From Desulfoprunum sp. (lineage in GTDB: Bacteria; Desulfobacterota; Desulfobulbia; Desulfobulbales; Desulfocapsaceae): a stretch of 22,032 nucleotides of DNA. Under the pieces are notes generated by a model. It did not search any database, was not told where the DNA came from, and worked only from the letters and a program-made list of their open reading frames with translations. Positions 13,475 through 22,017 of this stretch are shown here, one piece after another. Within the stretch, counting starts at the first letter, position 1, and each line of letters opens with the position of its first letter. The translations under genes were made by a program, and so were the position numbers. Location of the stretch: assembly GCA_030696435.1 (NCBI GenBank), contig JAUYSF010000066.1, positions 1-22,032 of the forward strand, in the 5' to 3' direction.

Positions 13475-14056
13475 ATGTTGAAAATGGCAGTTCTGCTCTC
13501 GGGAAGCGGAAGAACACTCGACAATTTTCATGAACGGATTACGCAAGGGACTTTGGCCGGCAGTATACAGGTGGTCATCTCCAATGTCGCCACAGCCCTT
13601 GGAGTCAGCAAGGCCAAAGCCTACGGCTATCCAGCCTTTTATGCCGCCGACAGTACGGCGGTCAATGCGATATTGCAGCATTATCAGATCGATATCATCT
13701 GTCTTGCGGGCTACTTAAAGCTTTATTCGCCTCCGGCCCAGCTCGCCCGTTCGGTGCTGAATATCCATCCGTCACTCATTCCTTCCTTCTGTGGCCCCGG
13801 ATTCTATGGTAGTCGGGTGCACAGGGCCGTCAAGGCACGCGGCTGTACGGTCAGCGGTTGCACCGTGCACTTTGCCGACGGCAACTATGACGAAGGTCCC
13901 ATCATCCTGCAAAAGACTGTTGAGCTGGCCTATGAGGACGACATCGATACCATCGCGGCCAAGGTCTTTGCCGCAGAGTGTGAGGCCTTCCCCGAGGCAA
14001 TTAATTTGGTCGATGCCAAGGGTGCGGACTTTTTCTGGGCACGGGTGGCGAAGTGA
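13475..14056 (+). CDS. purN: Phosphoribosylglycinamide formyltransferase
   Basis: A 193-residue PurN (GAR transformylase), which formylates GAR using 10-formyl-tetrahydrofolate. Catalytic features are intact: Asn96 and His98 in NIHPSLIP, and Asp139 in NYDEGPI. The opening reads LLSGSGRTLDNF rather than the common SGNGSNLQ, and an FCGPGFYG segment replaces KYPGLHT, marking the FCG-type branch of PurN. It starts three bases after the purH-like stop and its stop overlaps the pyrR GTG by the sequence GTGA, so the three genes are almost certainly one operon. Placement beside a stand-alone IMP cyclohydrolase groups two folate-linked purine steps. Confidence 0.92.
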   Translation: MLKMAVLLSGSGRTLDNFHERITQGTLAGSIQVVISNVATALGVSKAKAYGYPAFYAADSTAVNAILQHYQIDIICLAGYLKLYSPPAQLARSVLNIHPSLIPSFCGPGFYGSRVHRAVKARGCTVSGCTVHFADGNYDEGPIILQKTVELAYEDDIDTIAAKVFAAECEAFPEAINLVDAKGADFFWARVAK

Positions 14057-14589
14057 CGGTGCATAAACGTGTCATCATGAATTGCCAGGAGATGGATCTG
14101 GCCGTCAAGCGGATCGCTCTGCAAATCCTCGAGAAAAACCAGGTTTTGGCCGATATGGCCCTCGTCGGGATTTACACCTGCGGGGTCTATCTGGCCGAGC
14201 GCATCGGTCGAATCATCCTGGAGCAGACCGGGACGACCGTCCCCTCCGGCAGCCTCGATATCAATCTCTACCGCGATGACTGGAGCCTGATGACCCAGAA
14301 TCCCGTAGTCAAGACCACGGATATCCCCTTTGATGTGGATAACATCAATCTGGTGCTGGTGGATGATGTTATTTTCACCGGCCGAACGATCAGGGCGGCG
14401 ATGGATGCCATCATGGATTATGGCCGACCGAATACCATCCAACTGGCCGTGCTCGTTGATCGCGGCGGCCGGGAGTTTCCTATCCAGCCTGATTTTACCG
14501 GGATGACGACCACCGTCATGGCGGATGAGCGCATCCAGGTCCTGCTTGATGGACACGGCGGCGGCAATGAAGTCGTGATTGAGCGATGA
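14053..14589 (+). CDS. pyrR: PyrR uracil phosphoribosyltransferase/regulator
   Basis: A 178-residue PyrR-type phosphoribosyltransferase. The PRPP-binding loop is LVLVDDVIFTGRTIRAAMD; GIYTCGVYLAERI near the N-terminus and LDINLYRDDW in the middle match PyrR. The family has weak uracil phosphoribosyltransferase activity, and in Gram-positive bacteria binds RNA to attenuate pyr operons. No pyr gene or clear anti-terminator binding loop was seen in this window, so an enzymatic salvage role is as likely here. The GTG start overlaps the purN stop, and the downstream U32 gene overlaps its own stop. Confidence 0.93.
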   Translation: MTVHKRVIMNCQEMDLAVKRIALQILEKNQVLADMALVGIYTCGVYLAERIGRIILEQTGTTVPSGSLDINLYRDDWSLMTQNPVVKTTDIPFDVDNINLVLVDDVIFTGRTIRAAMDAIMDYGRPNTIQLAVLVDRGGREFPIQPDFTGMTTTVMADERIQVLLDGHGGGNEVVIER

Positions 14590-16829
14590 GGAGCCCTATG
14601 GAACTCCTGGCGCCTGCCGGTAATATCGAAAACTTTTTTGCCGCCCTTGAGGCGGGGGCGGATGCCGTCTATGTCGGCGCGCCGGGCTTCAACGCCCGCA
14701 ATCTGGCCAAGGATCTCCAGCTCGAAGAGATCGGGGCGATGATCCGCTATTGTCATGCCCGTGAGAAAAAACTCTACGTTGCCGCCAACAGCCTGCTCTT
14801 GGAAAGGGAGCTGCCGCAGGTTATCGAAACCCTGGCCCTCTTGGAGACCCTTGGTCCTGACGCACTGATCGTCCAGGATCTGGGGCTTATTCAGCTCGTG
14901 CAGAAACATTTTCCGCGCCTGAAAATGCATGCCTCCACTTTGATGACTGCCCACAACTCGCTGGCGGTTCAGACCTTGTCACGTCTGGGGTGTGAGCGCG
15001 TCGTTCTAGCCCGGGAGCTGACCTTGAAAGAAATTGGTTCAATCTGCGCCAGGACCGATGTCGAGATCGAGATCTTTATCCACGGGGCCATGTGCTTTTC
15101 CTATTCCGGTCTCTGTCTCTTCTCGTCTTTTCTCGGTGGCAAAAGCGGACTTAGGGGGCGTTGTGTCCAGCCCTGCCGCCGGGCTTACACCACGAGTGGC
15201 AAAGGCAAGAAAGGTGGTCGCGAGAAGTCCGGCGCCTACCTCTTCTCGATGAACGATCTGACCGGTCTTGCAGCCATCCCTGCCCTCAAAGAGGCGGGCG
15301 TAACCTCGTTGAAGATCGAGGGACGTCTGCGCTCGGCCCATTATGTCCGCACCGTTGTCCAGGCCTATCGCCTGGCCATGGATGCCAAACCGGAAGAGTT
15401 CCAGAACGTCCTGCCACAGGCGGAGGTTCTGGTTGAAAAGGCTATGAGCCGCAAGATCACCAGCGGCTATTTTTTTTCGCCTCAGCCACCGGAGGCAATC
15501 ACGCCCTACCATTCCGGCAATATCGGTCTGCATCTCGGCCGGGCCCAGAGCGTCATGCCGGCAGGTGCGGTTTTTGCCTGCATCGTGTCCCTGAAGGAAA
15601 ATCTCCAGGTTGGAGATCGTCTCCGTCTACATATGGAACCTTCCGGCGAAAGGCTGGCCTTTACCCTGAAAGAGCTGCGGCTTGGCAATGAGCCCGTCGA
15701 GCGCGCCGTCAGTGCAAATCTTGTCAGGATTGTCCTGCCGGCCACCTACCACCACGCGAAGGGTGATTCCCTTGATCTCTACAAGATTGACTCGGGCAAA
15801 ACCGGCAAGGTGGAAATAGGAGATCTGCAAATCGGAGCAGTGAAAAAAGATCTGGGAAAATCCCGTCTCAGGCTGGCCAAGCGAATCCTGTCAATCACCT
15901 GGGATGCCTGGGAGAGTGGGATTCGTAAGGATATTCAGGAGCAGGTGGGCCAGAAACGGCCGCAGGTCAATACCGGCGGAAGCCGCCAGAAAAAAGCCGG
16001 TACCTCGGCAAAGATGCCGCTCGATTGGTGGCTCAGAACCGATTCACTCAAGACCCTGCAGGGCAAACTGCCATTTTCTCCGGACCGATTTGTGCTGGCC
16101 TTTGAAAAGGGACTGACCGGCCAGGCCGGCCAGATCAAACGCCTGCTCGGCGGGCGGATACGGGATGTGATTTGGGCACTCCCGCCTGTAATCATGGAAC
16201 AGGATCTGGCAAAAAATCACAAACAGATTTCCTTGCTGATCCGCTCAGGTTTCAAGTGTTTCCAACTCGGGCATATCAGTCAGACCGAACTGTTTGTCGG
16301 GCAACGCGTCCATCTTTCAGCCGATTACAGTCTCAACCTCCTCAATAATCAGGCGGTGGTCATGGCCGGGCAGACCGGCTTCGAGTCGGTGCAGCTCTCA
16401 ATCGAGGCTGACCGCGAGGCCCTGCGTGAGCTTATTCAGGGGTATAAGAAGACCGGAGTTCAGGCTGCAGGAAAGGAGGCGGTGCGGAGAAGTACCCAAG
16501 TAGGCCTGACAGTTTACGGCTCGCCCGCCCTCTATACCGCCCGCTTGGCCGCAGCGCATTTTTCCTATGATCGACCGATTGTCAGCCCTAAAGGCGAGCC
16601 GTTTGTCATCCGCCGGAAAGAAGGCTATACCCAGACCCATCCCTTGCGGCCCTTTTCTCTCCTGCCCTATCTGGTGGAGTTGAAAAATATGGGGCTTGAT
16701 TATGTGGTAGTCGATATCTCGGGAGAGCCGATGGGTGGCCGTTCTGTCCAGGAACTGCACGAACGCCTGATCGGCTCAGGCCGCTACGCCAAACTGTCCA
16801 CCTTTAATTATCTCGGCAAGTTGGAATAA
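14586..16829 (+). CDS. U32-family protein, RlhA/TrhP-like
   Basis: A 747-residue protein (743 from the second ATG) of the U32 peptidase family, whose E. coli members RlhA and TrhP act in hydroxylation of 23S rRNA and tRNA. The conserved MELLAPAGN start, EIFIHGAMCFSYSGLC motif and four cysteines (166, 173, 189 and 193 counted from MELL) match the proposed iron-sulfur site. The C-terminal half is long and more variable, close to the DUF3656-containing RlhA group in length. ATG 14586 overlaps the pyrR stop; ATG 14598 begins exactly at the conserved MELL and has AGGAG upstream, so it may be the true start. The stop lies four bases from the convergent cNMP-binding gene. Confidence 0.87.
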   Translation: MRSPMELLAPAGNIENFFAALEAGADAVYVGAPGFNARNLAKDLQLEEIGAMIRYCHAREKKLYVAANSLLLERELPQVIETLALLETLGPDALIVQDLGLIQLVQKHFPRLKMHASTLMTAHNSLAVQTLSRLGCERVVLARELTLKEIGSICARTDVEIEIFIHGAMCFSYSGLCLFSSFLGGKSGLRGRCVQPCRRAYTTSGKGKKGGREKSGAYLFSMNDLTGLAAIPALKEAGVTSLKIEGRLRSAHYVRTVVQAYRLAMDAKPEEFQNVLPQAEVLVEKAMSRKITSGYFFSPQPPEAITPYHSGNIGLHLGRAQSVMPAGAVFACIVSLKENLQVGDRLRLHMEPSGERLAFTLKELRLGNEPVERAVSANLVRIVLPATYHHAKGDSLDLYKIDSGKTGKVEIGDLQIGAVKKDLGKSRLRLAKRILSITWDAWESGIRKDIQEQVGQKRPQVNTGGSRQKKAGTSAKMPLDWWLRTDSLKTLQGKLPFSPDRFVLAFEKGLTGQAGQIKRLLGGRIRDVIWALPPVIMEQDLAKNHKQISLLIRSGFKCFQLGHISQTELFVGQRVHLSADYSLNLLNNQAVVMAGQTGFESVQLSIEADREALRELIQGYKKTGVQAAGKEAVRRSTQVGLTVYGSPALYTARLAAAHFSYDRPIVSPKGEPFVIRRKEGYTQTHPLRPFSLLPYLVELKNMGLDYVVVDISGEPMGGRSVQELHERLIGSGRYAKLSTFNYLGKLE

Positions 16830-16833
16830 GAGC

Positions 16834-17934
16834 TTAATTGAGCTTTTTGCCACGCCCTTCATCGAGGCGTCGCATCCCTTCCATGAGCAGTTTCATGAAA
16901 AAACCAATCTCCGGGGTCTCAAAATCCTCAGGCGGGATGCCCGGGGTGAAGCGAAACCAGCCTGAGTGTTCTTTCAATATCTGGTAAAAGGCCGAATCGC
17001 CGACGTAATCGGCATATTTAGCCTTGATGAGTCCCCCCTGGCGGAAAGAGAACCTGGCCGTCCCCTTGGTGAGTTGGCTGATGGTGAGGATGCCCGTCTT
17101 GCTGTTCATGTTCAGGGTCTGGAAAAGGGCCTCTGCCGGGATCTCCGAGAGGTTGCCGATCATCCCCGAGGCGAGATCCTCAGCTCTGATCTTATTGGAT
17201 TTATTCAGCCGTTCTGCCATCAGACGGGAGAAGTAGAGCTGGATGCCGGGATAGTGGTCGAGGATTTTCTTGAAATTCTGCTGATCGATGTAGAGGATAG
17301 AGGTCGGTTCGGTCACTTGGATGGTGGCGCTGACGTTGTCGTTACAGATCAGGCTCATCTCACCAAAAACCTCGCCTTTACCGAGCGTCGAAATTTTTAT
17401 GCCCGCATCGTTGAGGACATTGACGTTTCCCGAGACGATGATATAGAAGTGACCGCCGGGTTCTCCTTTGCGGATGACAATTTCCCCTTTGGGGTATTTG
17501 CTCAGTTTGAAAAACTGAATGACGTTTTCAAGGTGCTTGTCGTCGATATTCTTGAAAAAGGCAAACCCGCTCAAGAGATGCATCATCGAGCCGAGTTCGT
17601 TTGAATAACGCTCTTCTCCATTGGCAAGCATGAGGTCATCGTCTTTGGTATGTTCGAGTTTGACGGAACCGGTGCAACCACTGCAGCTGATCATGCAGAC
17701 CGGGATCTTGTCGCCGCGCTCATACAGGATCATGATCTTCGTCAGATCGGCGTTGAGGACCTTGCAGACCTTTTTGTCGAGGGGGAAATTGATGATGGTC
17801 GTGGTGATGAAGGTGTTTTCAGCCTCATTGCTTATGGGAATGGCAATGCCTGTAAGTTTGAAACTGTCACCGTACTCATAGAGTGGACAGGCCCTGTTTT
17901 CGACTACTCTGAATGCTACTTTTGGAAAACCCAT
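16834..17934 (-). CDS. Cyclic-nucleotide-binding-like protein with DUF4388
   Basis: A 366-residue three-part protein. Residues 1-110 are Cys-containing and unassigned (Cys16, Cys57, then CMISCSGC with Cys80/84/87), suggesting a metal or redox site. Residues about 122-236 form a cyclic-nucleotide-binding fold (GEIVIRKGEPGGHFYIIVSG, then VFGEMSLI). The phosphate-cassette Arg expected after the cassette is replaced by Val (NVSAT), so cNMP binding is doubtful. Residues about 258-345 match the DUF4388/PATAN-type domain (FQTLNMNSKTGILTI, FRQGGLIKA). There is no DNA-binding helix, unlike CRP. The role may be signalling, possibly linked to motility or protein complexes, as for other DUF4388 proteins. 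The start has a weak ribosome binding site. Confidence 0.84.
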   Translation of the reverse strand: MGFPKVAFRVVENRACPLYEYGDSFKLTGIAIPISNEAENTFITTTIINFPLDKKVCKVLNADLTKIMILYERGDKIPVCMISCSGCTGSVKLEHTKDDDLMLANGEERYSNELGSMMHLLSGFAFFKNIDDKHLENVIQFFKLSKYPKGEIVIRKGEPGGHFYIIVSGNVNVLNDAGIKISTLGKGEVFGEMSLICNDNVSATIQVTEPTSILYIDQQNFKKILDHYPGIQLYFSRLMAERLNKSNKIRAEDLASGMIGNLSEIPAEALFQTLNMNSKTGILTISQLTKGTARFSFRQGGLIKAKYADYVGDSAFYQILKEHSGWFRFTPGIPPEDFETPEIGFFMKLLMEGMRRLDEGRGKKLN

Positions 17935-18091
17935 TTCGTGTCTCGCGGATAAAGTTCATGCTGCAGGGGAAAAGAGAAGTAGTGTTTTCATCTCCTCTGC
18001 CCTGTAGAATATCCTATGGTTGCCGATTCTGTCAAATGGCAGTGGAGATTTATTAGCCGTGAGTAATTGCAGCCTCTGATGACGATACCTG

Positions 18092-18120
18092 TTGACTTTG
18101 TGCGGCTCTTGCATTATTAA
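18092..18120 (+). promoter_or_regulatory. Likely sigma-70 promoter of rpsT
   Basis: TTGACT (18092-18097) and TATTAA (18115-18120) are separated by exactly 17 bases. Five of six and four of six positions match the consensus. It predicts a leader of about 115-120 bases before the rpsT GTG and points the right way. Confidence 0.6.
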
Positions 18121-18143
18121 TTCTATTCTTTTTCGTAAAAATC

Positions 18144-18217
18144 ACCACAGAGTTGAGGCTCAAAAGACGCTGTGGTCTGCGTATCGAGTACATAACCGTT
18201 AGCCCGGTTGGTATACG
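18144..18217 (+). promoter_or_regulatory. Structured 5' leader of rpsT
   Basis: Two predicted stems lie in the leader. ACCACAG (18144-18150) pairs with CTGTGGT (18170-18176) and encloses a small TTGA/TCAA stem. Then CGTAT (18180-18184) pairs with ATACG (18213-18217) around AACCG/CGGTT (18194-18198 with 18205-18209). The fold ends 13 bases before the AGGAGG ribosome binding site. In E. coli S20 represses its own translation through its leader; a similar role here is inference. No homology to a known leader motif was recognised. Confidence 0.42.
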
Positions 18218-18244
18218 AGAGTCAATAACAGGAGGAATTACTAC

Positions 18245-18517
18245 GTGGCTAATCATAAATCTGCTGAAAAAAGAAACCGCCAATCCCAGGATCGTCGTCT
18301 GCGCAACAGGGTGAACAAGACCCAGATGAAAAATGCGATTCGCAAAGTGAATGCTGCTGTAGCGACAGGTTCCGAAGAAGAGGCCAAAGTGGCACTGCTC
18401 TTGGCAATTCCCGTTATCGCCAAGACGGCATCTAAGGGAAGCATCCACAAGAAAACGGCATCACGTAAGATTTCCCGTCTGGCCAAGAGTGTCAATAAGA
18501 TAGAGCCAGCGGCGTGA
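18245..18517 (+). CDS. rpsT: 30S ribosomal protein S20
   Basis: A 90-residue highly basic protein, full length for S20, which binds 16S rRNA early in 30S assembly. It opens ANHKSAEKRNRQSQDRRLRN and has HKKTASRKISRLAKSVN near the end, the standard S20 pattern. The start is GTG, preceded by a strong AGGAGG. A non-ATG start is notable because E. coli rpsT uses UUG as part of autoregulation. It has its own promoter, folded leader and terminator, so it is probably a single-gene transcription unit between the cNMP-binding gene and the trp operon. Confidence 0.97.
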   Translation: MANHKSAEKRNRQSQDRRLRNRVNKTQMKNAIRKVNAAVATGSEEEAKVALLLAIPVIAKTASKGSIHKKTASRKISRLAKSVNKIEPAA

Positions 18518-18578
18518 TATGATTGTTTTGTCCTCTCGGCAGGCTTTAATAAGCTGATCGGGAAGGACAGGAAGGATG

Positions 18579-18621
18579 AAAGGACCATGGAATCTCAAGA
18601 TTCTTTGGTCCTTTTTTTTTT
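18579..18621 (+). terminator. Rho-independent terminator after rpsT
   Basis: AAAGGACCA (18579-18587) pairs with TGGTCCTTT (18606-18614), and inner GAATC/GATTC pairs across a TCAA loop with a two-base mismatch between. A run of ten T residues (18612-18621) follows. It is a strong terminator for rpsT and insulates the trp operon. Confidence 0.93.
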
Positions 18622-18730
18622 GCCTCTTCCAAAGATGCTGGACATTTCCGTTTGATACCTGTTATTCTGTGTGATCTCTTGCTGGTCTTTTTATGTAACC
18701 AACTGAAGTTTCATTTATTTTTTTAAGATC

Positions 18731-20233
18731 ATGTCTCGCCGAACCTACATTCCTTCTGCTGAAGTCTTTGCCGATTTTCTGGGATCAGCAAAACTCATCC
18801 CCGTCTGCACCGAGATCATTGCCGATCTCGATACCCCACTCACGCTTTTTGCCAAGGTTGCAGCTGAGCACAGCCACATTTTTCTGTTTGAAAGCATGGA
18901 GGGGGGAGAAAAATGGGGGCGGTATTCATTTATTGGCTTTGACCCTCTGGTGACCTTTGAATCACGGCAGAATGAGGTGTGTATCAGCGAGGTGCGGGGA
19001 GCCACGAAGACCGAGGAGCAATTTCAGGCCAATCCGCTATCGGCGATCAAGACCCTGGTTGAAGAGCTCCAGGCCGCCGAGGTTGCCGGACTACCGAAAT
19101 TCTGCGGCGGTGCCGTTGGTTTTCTGGGCTATGACATGGTCCGTTTCATGGAGGATCTGCCCGATAGCCGGCCATTGCTCGATCTGCCGGATTCTTCTTT
19201 TATGGTACCGGGCATTGTCCTGGTCCATGACAGTTTTCGCCAGACGGTGACTGTCGTCTGCTGGGTGCGGGTTGAAGAGGGGGCCGATGGAGAAAGGCTC
19301 TATGCCGATGCGACCCGGCGGATCGACGAGATTATAGAGATACTCAAGGCCCCGGTCCCTATTCAGGCCCGAAACAGCGCCGAAGGAACTTCCGCTGCGC
19401 ATGTCTTTTCCACCAATATGGACGCAACGCAGTTTCATGCTATGGTTGAACGGGCCAAGGAGTATATCCTGGCCGGGGATATCATCCAGGTCGTTCTGTC
19501 CCAGAGATTTCATACCGAGACGGATATCGATCCGACCGTGCTCTACCGGGCTCTGCGCCACATCAACCCCAGTCCTTATCTGTTCTTTCTGAAGTTGGGC
19601 GATCTGATCCAGATCGGTTCATCCCCAGAAATCCTGGTACGAAAAGAAGGTCAGACTATTGAGTTACGGCCGATCGCCGGTACCCGCAAGCGGGGCCTGA
19701 CGGAACAGGAGGACCGTCGCTTGGAGGAGGAGCTGCTGGCAGACCCCAAGGAGAGGGCAGAGCATCTGATGCTCGTTGATCTAGGTCGCAACGATGTGGG
19801 CCGGGTGGCCCAGGGTGGCTCGGTTGAGGTTAGGGATCTCCTGGTGATTGAACGCTACAGCCATGTCATGCATATTGTTTCCGGGGTGCATGGTGTGCTT
19901 GAGGCAGACAGGGACCAGTTCGATGTCCTGGCCGCCTGTTTCCCTGCCGGTACGGTGAGCGGAGCTCCGAAGATCAGGGCCATGCAGATCATCGATGAGC
20001 TCGAGCCGGACAGGCGCGGGCCTTATGCCGGTTCCGTCGGCTATTTCGGCTTTTCCGGCAATATGGATTTCTGTATCACCATTCGCACTTTTATCATGCA
20101 GGGCAGAAATCTGTGGATCCAAGCGGGGGCAGGTATTGTCGCCGATTCCGATCCGGACAAAGAATTTGAAGAGACACTCAATAAATCCATGGGACTGCGA
20201 AGGGCGGTTGAACTCGTGGAAAAAGGGTTTTAG
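18731..20233 (+). CDS. trpE: Anthranilate synthase component I
   Basis: A 500-residue TrpE, which with TrpG converts chorismate and glutamine to anthranilate. The N-terminal FLFESMEGGEKWGRYSFIG contains the region that in TrpE forms the tryptophan feedback site. The catalytic domain has RPIAGTRKRG, LVDLGRNDVGRVAQ, HIVSGVHG, GTVSGAPKIRAMQIIDELE and RRGPYAGSVGY, all full chorismate-binding motifs. The ATG at 18731 is preceded by T-rich sequence with no good ribosome binding site. The 109 bases between the rpsT terminator and this start show no Trp-rich leader peptide or clear attenuator. trpG starts three bases after the stop. Confidence 0.97.
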   Translation: MSRRTYIPSAEVFADFLGSAKLIPVCTEIIADLDTPLTLFAKVAAEHSHIFLFESMEGGEKWGRYSFIGFDPLVTFESRQNEVCISEVRGATKTEEQFQANPLSAIKTLVEELQAAEVAGLPKFCGGAVGFLGYDMVRFMEDLPDSRPLLDLPDSSFMVPGIVLVHDSFRQTVTVVCWVRVEEGADGERLYADATRRIDEIIEILKAPVPIQARNSAEGTSAAHVFSTNMDATQFHAMVERAKEYILAGDIIQVVLSQRFHTETDIDPTVLYRALRHINPSPYLFFLKLGDLIQIGSSPEILVRKEGQTIELRPIAGTRKRGLTEQEDRRLEEELLADPKERAEHLMLVDLGRNDVGRVAQGGSVEVRDLLVIERYSHVMHIVSGVHGVLEADRDQFDVLAACFPAGTVSGAPKIRAMQIIDELEPDRRGPYAGSVGYFGFSGNMDFCITIRTFIMQGRNLWIQAGAGIVADSDPDKEFEETLNKSMGLRRAVELVEKGF

Positions 20234-20236
20234 GCC

Positions 20237-20842
20237 ATGCTGGTACTCATCGATAACTACGACTCGTTCACCTACAACATCGTCCAGACCATCGCCGCCA
20301 ATGCCCGCAAGGAAGGGCGTGAGGAAGATATTCGGGTATTCCGCAACGACAAGATCAGCCTCGCGGAGATCGAGGCCATGCAGCCGGACCGGCTGCTGAT
20401 CTCGCCTGGCCCCTGTTCTCCCCAGGAGGCGGGTATATCGATTGCCGCAATCCGCTATTTCAGCGACAAGTTGCCGGTGCTGGGGGTCTGTCTCGGGCAT
20501 CAGTCGATGGGTGAGGCCTTTGGCGGCAGGACAGTGCGGGCTGGCAGGATCATGCACGGCAAGACCAGTCCCATGCATCATGACGGCCGTGGAGTCTTCA
20601 CCGGTCTGCCAAACCCCTTTGACGGCATGCGCTATCACTCCCTGATTGTCGAGGAGCAGACCCTGCCCGACTGTCTGATTGTCACCGCCCGCACCGACGA
20701 GGGGGAATTGATGGCCATCCGCCACAAGACCTTGTTGATCGAGGGGGTGCAGTTTCATCCCGAATCGATTATGACCCCGGCCGGTATTCGGCTTCTGCGC
20801 AACTTCATGAGTCCCGACTACCCCGAGATGTTGCAGGGTTGA
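20237..20842 (+). CDS. trpG: Anthranilate synthase component II (glutamine amidotransferase)
   Basis: A 201-residue class I glutamine amidotransferase that supplies ammonia to TrpE. DNYDSFTYN starts the fold, LLISPGPCSP forms the oxyanion-loop region, and the catalytic triad is complete: Cys85 in GVCLGHQ, His174 and Glu176 in QFHPESI. The protein could also serve PabB as PabA, but its position between trpE and trpD favours tryptophan synthesis. It is three bases from trpE, indicating tight translation coupling; trpD starts 38 bases downstream. Confidence 0.96.
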   Translation: MLVLIDNYDSFTYNIVQTIAANARKEGREEDIRVFRNDKISLAEIEAMQPDRLLISPGPCSPQEAGISIAAIRYFSDKLPVLGVCLGHQSMGEAFGGRTVRAGRIMHGKTSPMHHDGRGVFTGLPNPFDGMRYHSLIVEEQTLPDCLIVTARTDEGELMAIRHKTLLIEGVQFHPESIMTPAGIRLLRNFMSPDYPEMLQG

Positions 20843-20880
20843 CGGATTCTGGCCTGATAATCTTTGCCAAGGAAGAAACG

Positions 20881-21930
20881 ATGCATATTCAAGAAGCGAT
20901 AGGCCAGGTGGTTGTCGGCCGTGATCTCAGCGAAAAGGCGATGTATGAGGTCATGCAGGATATCATGAGCGGTGAGGCGACGGCTGCCCAGATCGGAGCC
21001 TTTATTACTGCCCTGCGCATTAAGGGTGAGACCGTGGCCGAGATAACCGGGGCGGTCCGGGTCATGCGGGAAAAGGCCACCCGGATTGAAACCGGAGTCG
21101 ATACGGCGGGCGGGGGGATTATTATTGACACCTGCGGCACCGGCGGAGACGGTTCGGGCACCTTCAATGTCTCGACCACCTCGGCCTTTGTGGTGGCCGG
21201 CGCGGGTGGGGTGGTCGCCAAACACGGTAACCGCTCGGTCTCGAGCAAATGCGGCAGCGCCGATGTCCTAGAGGCCTCAGGTGTTGCCTTAAACCTTACG
21301 GCCGAGCAGATCGGTCAGTGTATCCGGGGTGTCGGCATTGGTTTTCTCTTTGCCCCGGCCCTGCACGGCGCCATGAAATACGCGATCGGGCCGAGAAGGG
21401 AGATCGGGATCAGGACCATTTTCAATATCCTCGGGCCACTGACCAATCCGGCCGGGGCCAATGTCCAGATCCTCGGGGTCTTCGATGCCGGCCTTACCGA
21501 ACCCCTGGCCAAGGTCCTGGGAGGGCTCGGTTCCAAGAGGGCCCTGGTGGTCCATGGTGAAGGTAATCTTGATGAGCTGACGGTAACCGGCGCCACCCGG
21601 GTTTCCGAGCTGGTCGACGGTCAGGTCAGGACATATTCCCTGACCCCGGAAGAATTCGGCTTGAAAAGATCCAGCCTCGAAGAGTTGGCGGGGGCCGCGA
21701 CCCCGCAGCAGGCTGCGAGTGAAATGCGGGCCATCCTAACGGGTGAATCGGGGGCCAAGCGTGACATGGTTCTTTTAAATAGCGGTGCGGCCCTGATGGC
21801 TGCCGGTATAACCGGGACCATTGCTGAGGGCATCGAGACAGCTGCCGGGATTATTGATTCGGGCAAGGCCTTGGCTAAACTCGATGAGCTTGTGCAGTTC
21901 TGCACCGCCATCAGGCAGCAGAACGGCTGA
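20881..21930 (+). CDS. trpD: Anthranilate phosphoribosyltransferase
   Basis: A 349-residue TrpD, transferring phosphoribose from PRPP to anthranilate. It has the PRPP-binding IDTCGTGGDGSGTFNVST, the VVAKHGNRSVSSKCGSAD loop, FLFAPALHGAMKY and RTIFNILGPLTNPA, all intact, and the usual length. A TTG at 20839 would extend the frame 14 residues into the trpG end, but the ATG at 20881 has AAGGAAG at good spacing and begins the usual MHIQEAI-type helix. It is the third gene of the trp operon. Confidence 0.97.
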   Translation: MHIQEAIGQVVVGRDLSEKAMYEVMQDIMSGEATAAQIGAFITALRIKGETVAEITGAVRVMREKATRIETGVDTAGGGIIIDTCGTGGDGSGTFNVSTTSAFVVAGAGGVVAKHGNRSVSSKCGSADVLEASGVALNLTAEQIGQCIRGVGIGFLFAPALHGAMKYAIGPRREIGIRTIFNILGPLTNPAGANVQILGVFDAGLTEPLAKVLGGLGSKRALVVHGEGNLDELTVTGATRVSELVDGQVRTYSLTPEEFGLKRSSLEELAGAATPQQAASEMRAILTGESGAKRDMVLLNSGAALMAAGITGTIAEGIETAAGIIDSGKALAKLDELVQFCTAIRQQNG

Positions 21931-22017
21931 GGGGTTCTCGTCAAAAAGATATTTCCGAAACACTCGCAATTTCCTTAAGGGACAATCTAAAACCGTCCCT
22001 CTATCAGAGATGAGACA

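Noticed and set aside
16827..16850. Shared terminator between the convergent U32 and cNMP-fold genes
   Set aside because: Only short AGCT pairing near a five-T run is present; too weak to call.
18622..18730. Trp attenuator before trpE
   Set aside because: No short frame with tandem Trp codons and no alternative terminator pair was seen between the rpsT terminator and trpE.
19781..20758. 325-residue minus-strand frame opposite trpE and trpG
   Set aside because: It lies wholly opposite two confidently assigned genes and has a composition expected of an antisense shadow.
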